From contig NZ_RQJO01000007.1 of the NCBI RefSeq assembly GCF_003858635.1, forward strand, positions 683,941 through 747,940: a stretch of DNA of 64,000 nucleotides, in the 5' to 3' direction. The position numbers were made by a program, and so were the translations under genes. The stretch comes from Larkinella rosea (GTDB lineage Bacteria > Bacteroidota > Bacteroidia > Cytophagales > Spirosomataceae). Below are positions 18,966-28,284 of this stretch, in pieces. The notes beneath the pieces were generated by a model. The model was not told the origin of the DNA and searched no databases. It saw nothing but the letters and a program-made list of their open reading frames with translations. Position 1 is the first letter of the stretch. Each line of letters begins with the position of its first letter.

Positions 18966-19027
18966 GATAGGAACGCGGATGGACCGGATTTTTATCCGTT
19001 CAAATCCGGTCCATCCGCGTTCCTATC
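18966..19027. terminator. Convergent bidirectional hairpin with 26-bp perfect arms
   Basis: Arms 18966-18991 and 19002-19027 are perfectly complementary, with a 10-base loop. It sits between two convergent genes, and the right arm encodes the last codons of the flavin oxidoreductase. Runs of T/A are short, but the stem is long and GC-rich. Confidence 0.7.
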
Positions 19028-20118
19028 CACTCCCGCGTATTTTCCAGAGAAACTGACGGCTTGATCATTCCGGACTCAAACGGCAACAGCGGTTCCTGCC
19101 GGAAAACCTTCTGGGGAAAATCCGGATTGGCAATCGCATACCGGCCAATTGCCAGTAAATCACCCAGTTCTTCCGTTAGAATCTTGTTTGCCAGGCTCAG
19201 ATCGTGCAAACCGCCGTTCGCGATAACCGGACAGTCCAGCATCTGGCGGGCAATCCCCGTCGACGAACTGCCGTCGGCATACACACATTCTCGCTGCCAG
19301 CCACCGCCCTCGGCGGCCAGGTGCAGGTAATCGGGAGCCGCTTTTTTCACTTCCGCAAAAACCGCCCGGGCCATTTCGGCGCCTTCTTCCCAGCGATACG
19401 TCAGGTTGTTCACTTTCCCTTCCGATAAGCGCAGGCCGACGATGAAATCGTTTGGAACTGCTGCGCGGATTTCATGCATCAGTTCGGCAATAAAGTGAAA
19501 GCGGTTTTCAACCGAGCCACCGTATCGATCGGTTCGCTGATTGGTATAAGTTGTCAGGAACTGGTCGGGCAAATAGCCATTGGCCCCGTGGATTTCAATT
19601 CCATCGAAACCGGCTTCAACGGCATTTAGGCCCGCCTTTACATAGCCTCTGATTGCGGTTTTGATGTCTTCAACCGTCATTTCTTTCGGATGGGTAAATG
19701 TCGGCAAGCCACCCGACGAGGCAGATGGTTTACCGATTGGCGGAATGGCCGAAGGAGCGAGGGTTGTTGTCAGGACTTGCGACAAGGCTCCGGCGTGCAT
19801 GAGTTGAGCGATAAAAACCGTCGGGTATTGTCTGACCCGGGTGGTGAGCCGGAGCCAGGATTTTACCTGTTGCTCCGTCACCAGTCCGGGTTGATTCGGA
19901 TTGCAGACCGACGCGATCGAATCGGTATAAATACCTTCTGTAATAATCGCGGCAAAACCGCCGGTTGCAAAAGCTTCGTAATAATCGGCCATTGAATCAG
20001 TCGGAATTCCGTCGGAGGTGGCACTGACACGCGTCATGGGCGCAACGACAAACCGGTTTGAAAGCCGCCGTTGACCAAGCCGAATGGAATCAAAAAAAGA
20101 GTGCGCGTTCGGGTTCAT
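19000..20118 (-). CDS. Old yellow enzyme-family NADH:flavin oxidoreductase / alkene reductase
   Basis: A 372-residue FMN-dependent TIM-barrel enzyme. Substrate-anchoring His177 and Asn180 and the proton donor Tyr182 are present in the block IHGANGYLPDQFL, followed by TDRYGGSVENR. Other family marks are NRFVVAPMTR at the N-terminus and VIANGGL near the end. These enzymes reduce activated C=C bonds with NAD(P)H. The physiological substrate is not evident. A Crp/Fnr regulator gene lies 86 bases upstream on the same strand and could regulate it. Confidence 0.9.
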   Translation of the reverse strand: MNPNAHSFFDSIRLGQRRLSNRFVVAPMTRVSATSDGIPTDSMADYYEAFATGGFAAIITEGIYTDSIASVCNPNQPGLVTEQQVKSWLRLTTRVRQYPTVFIAQLMHAGALSQVLTTTLAPSAIPPIGKPSASSGGLPTFTHPKEMTVEDIKTAIRGYVKAGLNAVEAGFDGIEIHGANGYLPDQFLTTYTNQRTDRYGGSVENRFHFIAELMHEIRAAVPNDFIVGLRLSEGKVNNLTYRWEEGAEMARAVFAEVKKAAPDYLHLAAEGGGWQRECVYADGSSSTGIARQMLDCPVIANGGLHDLSLANKILTEELGDLLAIGRYAIANPDFPQKVFRQEPLLPFESGMIKPSVSLENTREWIGTRMDRI

Positions 20119-20204
20119 TTTGTGATCGGTTTATTGACCACAAAATTCCGGCGGGTTTCGTTTTTTACACTTAAACCAGGTGAAGAAAACCGCTAAAACC
20201 AGTT

Positions 20205-20783
20205 TTAGAAACCGGGCTTTTCCCGGCGCAGTTTACTCAGAAAAACCGGGGTGATTCCCAAATACGAAGCGATGTCTTTCAACGGAATGCGCTGAACAAG
20301 GTGGGGATTGGCTTGAAGAAACAGGTGATACCGTTCGCTGGCGGGAATACTCAGGTTTTTGATAACGCGTTGCGAGGTCGCGATCAGGGCGTTTTGATTG
20401 AGCAGCCGGAAAAACGTTTCCAGTTTCGGAACGCACTGGTACAGTTGATCGAGCGACGGCTCGTCGATGACCAGCAGCGTAACGGGTTCCATGGCTTCGA
20501 TGTTGAACGAGGAGGGCGTCTTGTTGATAAAACTGTCCAGATCGCCCGCCCAGTGGTATTCGACCGAAAACCGCAGCACGTGATCGACGCCCTGATCATC
20601 GGTATGGTAGGATTTCAGGCAACCGGTTACCACAAAACTTTCGTAGCGGCAAACATCGCCCTGTTGCAGCAGAAACTGTTTTTTCTTGAGTTTTCGAATC
20701 GTAAACAAGGCAGAAGCCTGCGCAAACTCGTCGTCCGTCAGGCTGACTTTCTTCTCAATGTGGTTGCGCAAAACATCAAACAT
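20205..20783 (-). CDS. Crp/Fnr-family transcriptional regulator
   Basis: A 192-residue regulator. The N-terminal cyclic-nucleotide-binding beta-roll (about residues 20-120, with KKKQFLLQQGDVCRYESFVVTGCLKSY) is followed by a helical connector and a short C-terminal HTH ending IASYLGITPVFLSKLRREK. This is the compact Bacteroidota type that senses an unknown signal; no Fe-S cysteine set of the Fnr kind is seen. It lies between a beta-barrel gene (22 bases upstream) and the oxidoreductase gene on the same strand. Confidence 0.88.
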   Translation of the reverse strand: MFDVLRNHIEKKVSLTDDEFAQASALFTIRKLKKKQFLLQQGDVCRYESFVVTGCLKSYHTDDQGVDHVLRFSVEYHWAGDLDSFINKTPSSFNIEAMEPVTLLVIDEPSLDQLYQCVPKLETFFRLLNQNALIATSQRVIKNLSIPASERYHLFLQANPHLVQRIPLKDIASYLGITPVFLSKLRREKPGF

Positions 20784-20805
20784 GGCTCTAAAAAAAGCAG
20801 GACGG

Positions 20806-21633
20806 TTACCGGTTACTTAACGGAAAATTGAAGCCAAATAAGTATTTGTATTGCAGTGAATAAAAATGGTGCGTAGCCAGGCCCTGGTGGTCGGCACCCA
20901 GTTTGGTGTTTGTGTAATCGACCCAGGCACCCTGCAGGTCGGTTTGTAAAAAGAAATACTTCAAAATATCGAGTTTGAAGCCTCCGCTTAGTGCCGCAAC
21001 CACGCCGTGATAGTGGAAATAACCGGGGTCTTCGTTTCCGAGCACGGTCGAAATGGTGTACGAAATTAACGGCCCGGCACCGACTTTTCCAATTGCACTC
21101 AACTGAAAAGCGTTGGAATGCCAGAGTTTTTGACGCTTTACCAGGTTTATCATTAAATAGTTGTTGCCATTGGTGTGTTGTAAATGCACAAAATCGGGCG
21201 TCACGAGCGTGTCTTTATCAATTGGGCGCTCCCGGATCTGTCCTTTCACATGGATCACCTGATTGTCGGTAACGACATATTTGAGGTGGTCCCAACTCAA
21301 CTCAATTCCAAGGTCATGTTTGTCGTTGAAAAAATAGCCCAGATTCGCGTCGTATTGGGGAATGGTGAGGCTGGTGAGTTTATAAAAACTGGCAAAATCA
21401 GGGCTATCGTGTGCTTTCGCGTCGATAAATGTAAAGTCGTAGTTGTCCGTCGTTGTGTTGCGGAACCGGATCGTGCTTTTGGTGTACCAATCGCGGTTAT
21501 ACCCCCAAGTGAAATAGAAACTACCGCGCCGTTTGCCGAGCTTGATTGAATTTTCGGGAAGGGACTGTTGGGCAAAAACCGGTTGTAATAAACAGAAAAA
21601 TAAACTGCTGAACAGTAAAGATTTAAAATTCAT
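20806..21633 (-). CDS. Predicted outer-membrane beta-barrel protein
   Basis: A 275-residue protein with a signal peptide (MNFKSLLFSSLFFCLLQPVFA) followed by alternating aromatic/polar strands such as GSFYFTWGYNRDWY and YKYLFGFNFPLS, the pattern of a small outer-membrane barrel. The C-terminus is strand-like. The family is widespread but uncharacterised in Bacteroidota. Its stop lies 22 bases before the Crp/Fnr gene, so the two may be co-transcribed. Confidence 0.65.
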   Translation of the reverse strand: MNFKSLLFSSLFFCLLQPVFAQQSLPENSIKLGKRRGSFYFTWGYNRDWYTKSTIRFRNTTTDNYDFTFIDAKAHDSPDFASFYKLTSLTIPQYDANLGYFFNDKHDLGIELSWDHLKYVVTDNQVIHVKGQIRERPIDKDTLVTPDFVHLQHTNGNNYLMINLVKRQKLWHSNAFQLSAIGKVGAGPLISYTISTVLGNEDPGYFHYHGVVAALSGGFKLDILKYFFLQTDLQGAWVDYTNTKLGADHQGLATHHFYSLQYKYLFGFNFPLSNR

Positions 21634-21800
21634 ACGGACAGATCAAGTGACGGTGGTTGTATTCGTAATCGCTAACAAACGTTAGGTAAAGCGCAATCCA
21701 AGGTATTGAGTTCCTTTACTTCCGTATTATGACGGTCGATGGGGTGCTGCGTCACATTCGGAATTTTGAAGGATAAAAAGTAAGACCACCCGACGCGAAA

Positions 21801-21842
21801 AACCTCCTGGCAGGTTACCGGACGGTAACCTGCCAGGAGGTT
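21801..21842. repeat. Near-perfect 42-base palindrome
   Basis: Arms 21801-21820 and 21823-21842 are perfectly complementary, with a 2-base centre. It lies between two minus-strand genes and lacks a T-tract. Confidence 0.85.
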
Positions 21843-21870
21843 CGCTGAATTTTTGCTGAATGTTGGTGAA

Positions 21871-22833
21871 TTATTGGACGCCCAGGTAAGACACATTGTA
21901 ATCGTACGTCTCGGTTTCGAGCAACTGCGGGTATTGATCGTCGAACCGTTTCCGCTCCGTTACGTAGCCATCGGCGTTCAGCGAATAGGTGAAATTGGAA
22001 CCGTGATAACCCATGCCGTCCACATGCCAGTTGGCCGACGCCAACAAATTGGGGCTCATTTTGCCGTAAATTTTCAGATACCTTTCGGGTATGGCCTGGG
22101 CGTAATAATCGATGGAGTCATACGGGGTGGGCAGAAGAATCCAGTTGAAGTTTGTCGGATATTTATCTGCAACATACTCAATCACATTGATCTGACCGGG
22201 ATTTTGACTTTGACGTCCTTTGTTTTCCAAATAGCCGAGCGAGATGGTATACCACGGTTTTCCCTGGTTGAGGTTTTCCCAATAGGTCGATACCAGGTTC
22301 AGGTTGCCCTGCGCATTGTAGCCGTATTCGGTCCGGTTCTGTGATTTGTATTTTTCTCCGCAACTCGTCAATTGCCCCTTGGCATTATAGGCATAAACCC
22401 AGGTTCTGGTACGGTTTCCGCTTACATCGATATTAAACGGGGTTGGCAACACCAGGTAATCTACCTGTACCGATTCGGTAACGCGGCCCGTGTTGGGGTC
22501 GATCTGATACGTGTCCTTAAAGGCCATCTTGCCGTTTCGGTAGGAAATGGCCTGGATTGTATTGCCATTGTAAGTATAATCGCGGTGGAATTCCGCCCCC
22601 TGAGTCACTTTTTGCAGCCGACCATCCGGGTAATACGTTAAAACCGCTTTCCCCTGCTTGGTTAGGGTGTATTTTTTGGCCACATTCACGACGATTAAAT
22701 CGTCGGTGGCAGCTTGTTTTGCCGAACTGTGGGGCTGATCAGGGGTGATGGCACTGTCTTTTTGACAGGAAATAAGTCCGGATGAAACGGCCAAACCGAG
22801 GGCCAGAATGGTTTTTTGAACGATTGTATTCAT
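21871..22833 (-). CDS. Predicted lipoprotein with YD-like repeats
   Basis: A 320-residue protein starting MNTIVQKTILALGLAVSSG, with lipobox LISC. An upstream ATG (22953) would add forty residues without signal character. The body has tyrosine-rich repeats (YYPDGRLQKVTQG, YTYNGNTIQAISYRNGK, YAYNAKGQLTSCGEKY, YGYNAQGNLNLVSTY), similar to short RHS/YD beta-hairpins. This suggests an extended surface beta-structure, as in many Cytophagales DUF4595-like proteins. No enzymatic motif was seen; function unknown. Confidence 0.7.
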   Translation of the reverse strand: MNTIVQKTILALGLAVSSGLISCQKDSAITPDQPHSSAKQAATDDLIVVNVAKKYTLTKQGKAVLTYYPDGRLQKVTQGAEFHRDYTYNGNTIQAISYRNGKMAFKDTYQIDPNTGRVTESVQVDYLVLPTPFNIDVSGNRTRTWVYAYNAKGQLTSCGEKYKSQNRTEYGYNAQGNLNLVSTYWENLNQGKPWYTISLGYLENKGRQSQNPGQINVIEYVADKYPTNFNWILLPTPYDSIDYYAQAIPERYLKIYGKMSPNLLASANWHVDGMGYHGSNFTYSLNADGYVTERKRFDDQYPQLLETETYDYNVSYLGVQ

Positions 22834-23123
22834 TGGTATGTGATGTGGTTTGTTTGAATGATGCAAAGGTGCCGGATGCACAGATGATAACCACATCATA
22901 ATGAATACTGGGTAGGTATTGGTAAACAACTCCCTGGAATTGGCCACTTTCAAGTCACCGATTTAATCTTTTCAGCTGATTTATTAGTTATCGATATGAC
23001 TACTGGATCAAACCCGTTCTGATTCAATTAATTCAATCCTGTATTTTCTTTAAATGGTACTATCGGGTCTTTTCTTATCTTGCACCGACCGAATGTACTT
23101 TATTCAACCTGTTTACGAACCGA

Positions 23124-24782
23124 ATGACAAAATCGAACTTACCTCAGGCGTATCGCCATCCGTATGAATTTGCTCCCCAATTCAGAAAGTCCGTTGCGTA
23201 TTTTTCGATGGAATTTGCCATCGACCAGGCCTTGAAAATCTACTCGGGTGGCCTGGGGTTTCTGGCCGGTTCGCACATGCGGAGCGCGTTTGAACTGAAA
23301 CAGAATGTGATCGGAATCGGAATGTTGTGGAAATACGGCTACTACGACCAAACGAGGAAAACCGACAACGCGATGGATGTATTGTTTCGGGAAAAAATCT
23401 ACGGTTTTCTGGAAGACACCGGAATCAAATTTACGATTGAAGTGCATCATACGCCCGTCTGGGTTAAAGCGTATTACCTGGATCCCAAGCACTTTAATAC
23501 CGTGCCGATGTTCTTTCTGACGACCGATATCGACGAAAATGACTGGTTAGCCCGTTCCATTTCGCTCCGGTTATACGACAGCATTTCATCGGCTAAAGTG
23601 GCGCAATGCATGATTCTGGGATTGGGTGGCGCCAAGTTACTGGATGAACTGAATTATGAACCGGAGGTTTACCATTTGAACGAAGCGCACGCAGTTTCGG
23701 CGGCATTTCACCTGTACCAAAAGTACGGCAGTGCCGATGCGGTTCGGAAACGGATGGTTTTTACGACCCATACGCCCGAAGAAGCCGGAAATGACAAACA
23801 CGACATAACCCAGTTGAATGTCATGAGTTTCTTTGGTCAGGTGCCACTGGAAAAGGTTCGGGAGATAACCGGGATCGACGACAACGTGTTCAATCATTCG
23901 CTGGCGGCTTTGCGACTCAGCCGGAAAGCCAATGGGGTTTCAAAACTGCACGGCGAGGTGTCGCGACACATGTGGGGTTCTTACAGCAATATTCCCGAAA
24001 TCACGCACGTTACCAACGCCCAGAATTTGCGGTATTGGGCAGACCCCGAACTCGAAAACGCCCGGAAGAAAAGCGATGTAAAAGCAATTGCGGAACGAAA
24101 AAAAAGTCTGAAAGCGACACTGTTTAAAACCGTAGCCGACCAGTGCGGCAAACTCTTCGATCCCAATGTGCTGACGATCATCTGGGCACGCCGGTTTGCC
24201 GGATACAAACGTCCGGATTTGCTGGTGCAGGATCATGAACGGTTTCACCAATTAATGAACAATGAAAAATATCCCATCCAATTCATCTGGGCCGGAAAAC
24301 CGTATCCGTCTGACGAAGGCGCGACGCACACGTTCAATTCGTTGGTGTATTTGAGTCATCTTCACAAAAATATGGCGGTGTTGACGGGCTATGAACTGGC
24401 CTTGTCGAAGCTGTTGAAAGACGGCTCGGATGTATGGCTGAACACGCCGGTTGTTACGCGGGAAGCTTCCGGCACGAGCGGCATGACGGCAGCCATGAAT
24501 GCGGGCATCAATTTCTCCACCTTCGACGGCTGGATTTGCGAGTTTGCGGAGCACCAGAAAAATGCCTTTATTGTTCCCGTCGTGCAACCCGGTCTGTCGC
24601 CGGAAGAGCGCGATGCTTCCGATCGAAATCATTTTTTCGACCAGTTGGAAAACGTCATCCTGCCGATGTATTACGAAAAACCGGATGAATGGAATGCCCT
24701 GACGCTGCAAAGCATGAACGACGTGAACGGTTTTTTTAACTCCAACCGGATGGCGACGGAATATTACGAAAAGATGTATTAG
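23124..24782 (+). CDS. glgP: Alpha-glucan phosphorylase-like protein (GT35), lacking the usual PLP lysine
   Basis: A 552-residue member of the short glycogen/maltodextrin phosphorylase group. Recognisable blocks are VAYFSMEFAID, YHLNEAHAVSAAF, FTTHTPEEAGNDKHD, WARRFAGYKRPDLL, GKPYPSDEGA and EASGTSGM. Phosphorylases use PLP bound to the Lys that follows GTSGM/GTGNM; here that position is Thr455. The protein may therefore not bind PLP normally, or it may belong to a diverged subgroup. The DUF3417 domain found at the N-terminus of longer forms is absent. Its stop codon overlaps that of the convergent metalloprotease-like gene by four bases. Confidence 0.8.
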   Translation: MTKSNLPQAYRHPYEFAPQFRKSVAYFSMEFAIDQALKIYSGGLGFLAGSHMRSAFELKQNVIGIGMLWKYGYYDQTRKTDNAMDVLFREKIYGFLEDTGIKFTIEVHHTPVWVKAYYLDPKHFNTVPMFFLTTDIDENDWLARSISLRLYDSISSAKVAQCMILGLGGAKLLDELNYEPEVYHLNEAHAVSAAFHLYQKYGSADAVRKRMVFTTHTPEEAGNDKHDITQLNVMSFFGQVPLEKVREITGIDDNVFNHSLAALRLSRKANGVSKLHGEVSRHMWGSYSNIPEITHVTNAQNLRYWADPELENARKKSDVKAIAERKKSLKATLFKTVADQCGKLFDPNVLTIIWARRFAGYKRPDLLVQDHERFHQLMNNEKYPIQFIWAGKPYPSDEGATHTFNSLVYLSHLHKNMAVLTGYELALSKLLKDGSDVWLNTPVVTREASGTSGMTAAMNAGINFSTFDGWICEFAEHQKNAFIVPVVQPGLSPEERDASDRNHFFDQLENVILPMYYEKPDEWNALTLQSMNDVNGFFNSNRMATEYYEKMY

Positions 24783-25504
24783 GCCAGCGGCAAGGGCGGT
24801 TTGAAATCATGATAGACATTGGTCAGGCCGCCAAGCCTGGCGCGTCCCTGCCAGTCGTAATCAAGCTGATCGAGACCCAGCATGGCAATGTCTTCCAGCG
24901 TCGCTACCCGTTTGTCCGGTTTGAGCGTGCCCCCAAACTCGCCGGGCCGGGCCGACGGGTTCCACTGGTATTCGGGGTCGACGAGGGTACCGCGCGGATA
25001 CATAATACCCGGTTGTCCTCTGCCAATCAGGTTGAGGTTTTGCGGATGACCGTCGGGCGTTCCGGGAACGAGTCCCCAGCCGTGACCGATTTCGTGGGCT
25101 TCGGTGGTGGAGCCTTCGAAGCCCACGTTGTCGAGCCGGAAAAAACCGGTGTTGCTGTTCAGCCCGTCCATGTACGATATACCCCCCAGCGAATTATCGG
25201 TTTCGGTTTCGATCCGAAAGAACATTTTTTTGTAATCCCGGTTTTTGTGCAGCAGCGGCCGGGGATCGTCGACGTACATTCCGATGACCTGAAACCGGAT
25301 CAGAAAATCGACGTCGTCGAGCGAAAGAATGATTTCGGGGCGATCCCACACCCGCACGACGTTGTAGGCAATCCGGTTGGCCAGTTCATCCGTTGCGACC
25401 GAACCGTAGAGATATAGTTCCGTAAAAACCGTAATGGTTTGTTCGGAGTCGCTTTTAAAGACGTTGTGATTGCCTGAAAAGTCCAGAAATTGGGGCGTGG
25501 GCAT
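24779..25504 (-). CDS. Metzincin-like zinc metalloprotease domain protein
   Basis: A 241-residue protein with HEIGH at residues 137-141 (zinc ligands His137, His141 and catalytic Glu138), followed by GWGLVPGTPDGH and a Met-turn-like GIMYPRG (Met168). In classical metzincins the third ligand lies six residues after HExxH; here that position is Pro147, so His153 is the likely replacement. No signal peptide is visible. Similar HExxH...GIMYPRG modules occur in large peptidase-like proteins of unknown role. Protease activity is inferred, not shown. Confidence 0.6.
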   Translation of the reverse strand: MPTPQFLDFSGNHNVFKSDSEQTITVFTELYLYGSVATDELANRIAYNVVRVWDRPEIILSLDDVDFLIRFQVIGMYVDDPRPLLHKNRDYKKMFFRIETETDNSLGGISYMDGLNSNTGFFRLDNVGFEGSTTEAHEIGHGWGLVPGTPDGHPQNLNLIGRGQPGIMYPRGTLVDPEYQWNPSARPGEFGGTLKPDKRVATLEDIAMLGLDQLDYDWQGRARLGGLTNVYHDFKPPLPLA

Positions 25505-25526
25505 CGAATGCAGGAAAAAGACCGAC

Positions 25527-26003
25527 TTATTTGAAAATCTCCTGCAACGAAAGCCGGATATCCATAACGTGATCGATCAGCTGATCTTCCTGACCAGCCT
25601 GAAAGGTCTGGTAGTGTTCCGGACTGTCGAAAACGTGGATTTGCCGGAAAACCGGATCAACAACCCAGCACGAGCGCGTTCCGGCTTTGAAGTAATTTTC
25701 GGCTTTTTTGATGAACTGCTGGTTGGGTTGGGAAGGAGAAATAATTTCTATGGCGCAAAGCGGGGGGGTTGTCATTTCCACTTCATCATTGAAGGCTTCG
25801 TAGGAGGTTGGCGGATACAACGCAATGTCCGGAACTACTCCGCCCGTGGGCAAATCGACGCTGATTTCGGATAAGGTATCGTATTTCTCGTTGTAATCTC
25901 TGATTAATACAAATGAGAGAAGCCCTTGAATTTTGGCGTGGTTCTTACTCGGCATTGGCTTTCCGCGTTCGAGTTCGTATTGAGAGATCGTTGGGGTTTC
26001 CAT
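25527..26003 (-). CDS. Uma2-family PD-(D/E)XK nuclease-like protein
   Basis: A 158-residue protein with the DUF820/Uma2 pattern: VPDIALYP, AIEIISPSQ and YFKAGTRSCWVVDP, which supply the Asp and Glu of a restriction-like nuclease fold. Uma2 proteins occur in many copies in Cytophagales and Cyanobacteria; their role is unclear. The start at 26003 (METPTISQYELERGKPMP) fits family N-termini better than an upstream ATG at 26033. It lies just after the purine nucleoside phosphorylase gene. Confidence 0.75.
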   Translation of the reverse strand: METPTISQYELERGKPMPSKNHAKIQGLLSFVLIRDYNEKYDTLSEISVDLPTGGVVPDIALYPPTSYEAFNDEVEMTTPPLCAIEIISPSQPNQQFIKKAENYFKAGTRSCWVVDPVFRQIHVFDSPEHYQTFQAGQEDQLIDHVMDIRLSLQEIFK

Positions 26004-26037
26004 ACCGTTTTTATTACCAAACAAAAATAACATTTTT

Positions 26038-26853
26038 TCACAATCGGGCCACTATTTCCCGGAATAAGGCCGTCAGTCGGGGTTCGGCGGTGGCGGCTGC
26101 CGCCAGCACTTTTATAAAACTGACTTTTTCGAGTGTTTCCGGTATACACAGATCTGTAATAACTGAACAGGCGAGGACTTTCAGGCCCATTTGGTGCGCA
26201 ACGATTACCTCCGGTACCGTCGACATTCCGACGGCGTCGCCCCCCAACTGGCGGAGCAACCGGTATTCGGCTTTGGTTTCGAGCTGCGGACCCGTTATGC
26301 CACAATAAACACCCCGTTGAATCGGGAAATCAAATTTCTGAGCAATCGAACGCGCCAGCCAGACCAACTCCTTGCTGTATGGTTCGCTCATGTCGGGAAA
26401 CCGGTCGCCAAACTGGGCCGGATGCGGGCCTCGCAGTGGATTTTCGGGTAAAAACAGACTGATGTGATCTTCGATGATCATCAGATCGCTGATTTCGAAA
26501 TCGGGATTGAGTCCCCCGCTGGCGTTGGAAATCAACAGGGTTTCGACACCCAGCCACCGCATCACCCGCACTGGAAACGTCACCTGCTGCATCGAATAGC
26601 CTTCGTAATAATGAAACCGTCCCTGCATCACCATCACCTGCTTTCCCGACAGAGTGCCGAGCAATAATTTCCCGGAATGCGATTCGACCGTTGCTAACGG
26701 GAAATGCGGAATGGTTTCGTACGGAATTACCACCTCGACGTTTACTTCTTTCGCCAGCGCCCCTAAACCGGTGCCGAGAATAATGCCCACGGTGGGTTGA
26801 GGTGTTTTAAAGGAACGAATAAAGTCGGCGGCTTTTTGAATCTGTTCAGTCAT
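26038..26853 (-). CDS. punA: Purine-nucleoside phosphorylase (inosine/guanosine type)
   Basis: A 271-residue trimeric-type PNP that cleaves purine nucleosides with phosphate, releasing base and ribose-1-phosphate for salvage. Diagnostic stretches are [12 protein letters not shown] (phosphate loop, with Thr where many have Ser), [42 protein letters not shown] and [16 protein letters not shown]. The start at 26853 is preferred to a Met four codons upstream. The gene is cytoplasmic and shares its strand with the Uma2 gene. Confidence 0.92.
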   Translation of the reverse strand: MTEQIQKAADFIRSFKTPQPTVGIILGTGLGALAKEVNVEVVIPYETIPHFPLATVESHSGKLLLGTLSGKQVMVMQGRFHYYEGYSMQQVTFPVRVMRWLGVETLLISNASGGLNPDFEISDLMIIEDHISLFLPENPLRGPHPAQFGDRFPDMSEPYSKELVWLARSIAQKFDFPIQRGVYCGITGPQLETKAEYRLLRQLGGDAVGMSTVPEVIVAHQMGLKVLACSVITDLCIPETLEKVSFIKVLAAAATAEPRLTALFREIVARL

Positions 26854-26864
26854 AAGGAATACCA

Positions 26865-26880
26865 ACGGACTTCAATCCGT
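26865..26880. repeat. Single REP-like core
   Basis: ACGGACTTCAATCCGT matches the core of the paired element at 7281-7389, with one change in the second half. Confidence 0.5.
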
Positions 26881-26935
26881 ATTTCTTTCTTTGAAACGCA
26901 AGAAATCAATTCGCAAAAAGTGGGGTCTGAACAGG

Positions 26936-28177
26936 TTACTTGCCAATGTTTTTCCCGGCCACATACCCCGTAGTCCAGGCATTCTGGAAATTAAAACCGC
27001 CCGTAATGCCATCGACATCCAGCACTTCTCCCGCGAAAAACAAACCCGGATGGGTTCGACTCTCCAGCGTTTCAGGCTTCAGAGCATCGGTTGCGATACC
27101 GCCACAGGTCACGAATTCTTCCTTGAACGTGCTTTTTCCGGAAACGGCAAAGGTGCTGTTCGTCAACAAATTGATCAGGCGATTTTGGGATTTTCCTGGC
27201 AACTCCCCCCAACGTTCAACGGTCGAAATACCGGCTTCGGCTGCCAGGGCCGACCACAGACGGGCCGGCAGACCAAACAGCGATTGCGTCGCCACCTGCT
27301 TTTTCGGGTGTTGCTGCCGGTAGTTTTGCATCTGCTCCCGCACCTGATTTTCGTTCAGGGCCGCCAGCCAGTTGATGCGAATTTCGTGGGTGTAATTCAA
27401 CTCCGCCAGCTCGCGCGCGGCCCAGGCCGACAGCCGCAAAACCGCCGGACCACTGAACCCCCAGTGTGTAATCAAAACCGGTCCGCGCTGTTCCTGCTTC
27501 GTACCGGAAACCCGGATAACCGCATCCGGCACCGCAACCCCCGCCAGCGACAGCAGCGGATTGTCGGGCGTGTTGAACGTAAACAGCGAAGGCACCGGAG
27601 AAACAAGCGTTGTGTTTGGTTGGCCAGTTTCGTCGAGTCCCGGAATCCAGCCGTAGGAAGCTGCCTGCGGGTAGCCACCAACGGCAATTAACACCCGATC
27701 GACCTCCAGAAATTCACCGGAAAGGAGTTCGATTTGCCAGCTCGAAGCCGAAGGTAGTAGTGATTTGACCCCGCAACTGGTCCGGATCTGAACGCCAACC
27801 CGACGGGCTTCCTGGAGTAAACACGAAATGATGGTTTCGGATAAATCGGTAACGGGAAACATCCGCCCGTCGGCTTCGGTTTTCAACCGGATACCCCGAC
27901 TTTCGAACCAGTTGACGGTGGAGGTCGCATCGAATTGTTTGAGCAATGGACGCAGGAACGACTCGCCCCGTGGGTAGTTCTTGATCAATTTCCGGTTATC
28001 GAAACAGGAATGCGTGACGTTGCAGCGCCCTCCGCCCGAAATCCGGACTTTATTCAGGACGGTTTTGCTTTTTTCGAGTAACACAACCTCGGCGGCCGGG
28101 AACGTTTCGGCGGCCGTAATGGCACCAAAAAAACCGGCAGCTCCTCCACCGATAACGACTATTTTAAAAGGGGGCAT
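26936..28177 (-). CDS. HI0933/BaiN-type NAD(P)/FAD-dependent oxidoreductase
   Basis: A 413-residue flavoprotein. The FAD-binding Rossmann motif (VVIGGGAAGFFGAI) starts at residue 7, followed by the family signature KVRISGGGRCNVTH. The C-terminal FAD-contacting block is GGIATDALKPETLESR...GLFFAGEVLDVDG. Members are cytoplasmic flavin reductases or dehydrogenases of mostly unknown substrate. Length matches the family. The start ATG at 28177 directly precedes the Rossmann strand. Confidence 0.9.
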   Translation of the reverse strand: MPPFKIVVIGGGAAGFFGAITAAETFPAAEVVLLEKSKTVLNKVRISGGGRCNVTHSCFDNRKLIKNYPRGESFLRPLLKQFDATSTVNWFESRGIRLKTEADGRMFPVTDLSETIISCLLQEARRVGVQIRTSCGVKSLLPSASSWQIELLSGEFLEVDRVLIAVGGYPQAASYGWIPGLDETGQPNTTLVSPVPSLFTFNTPDNPLLSLAGVAVPDAVIRVSGTKQEQRGPVLITHWGFSGPAVLRLSAWAARELAELNYTHEIRINWLAALNENQVREQMQNYRQQHPKKQVATQSLFGLPARLWSALAAEAGISTVERWGELPGKSQNRLINLLTNSTFAVSGKSTFKEEFVTCGGIATDALKPETLESRTHPGLFFAGEVLDVDGITGGFNFQNAWTTGYVAGKNIGK

Positions 28178-28284
28178 GCAACTTCAGACTTTTAGCCAAT
28201 CAATGACAAAATTAATAACCGTATTTGGGTATTCAGTAACAATTATCAAAGCTCATCTTTGGAATGAATTCGTAACTTAGCACC

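Noticed and set aside
26891-27691. 266-codon open frame opposite the HI0933-type flavoprotein gene
   Set aside because: Rich in Arg/Gln/His, with no domain; it is antisense to a clearly coding flavoprotein.
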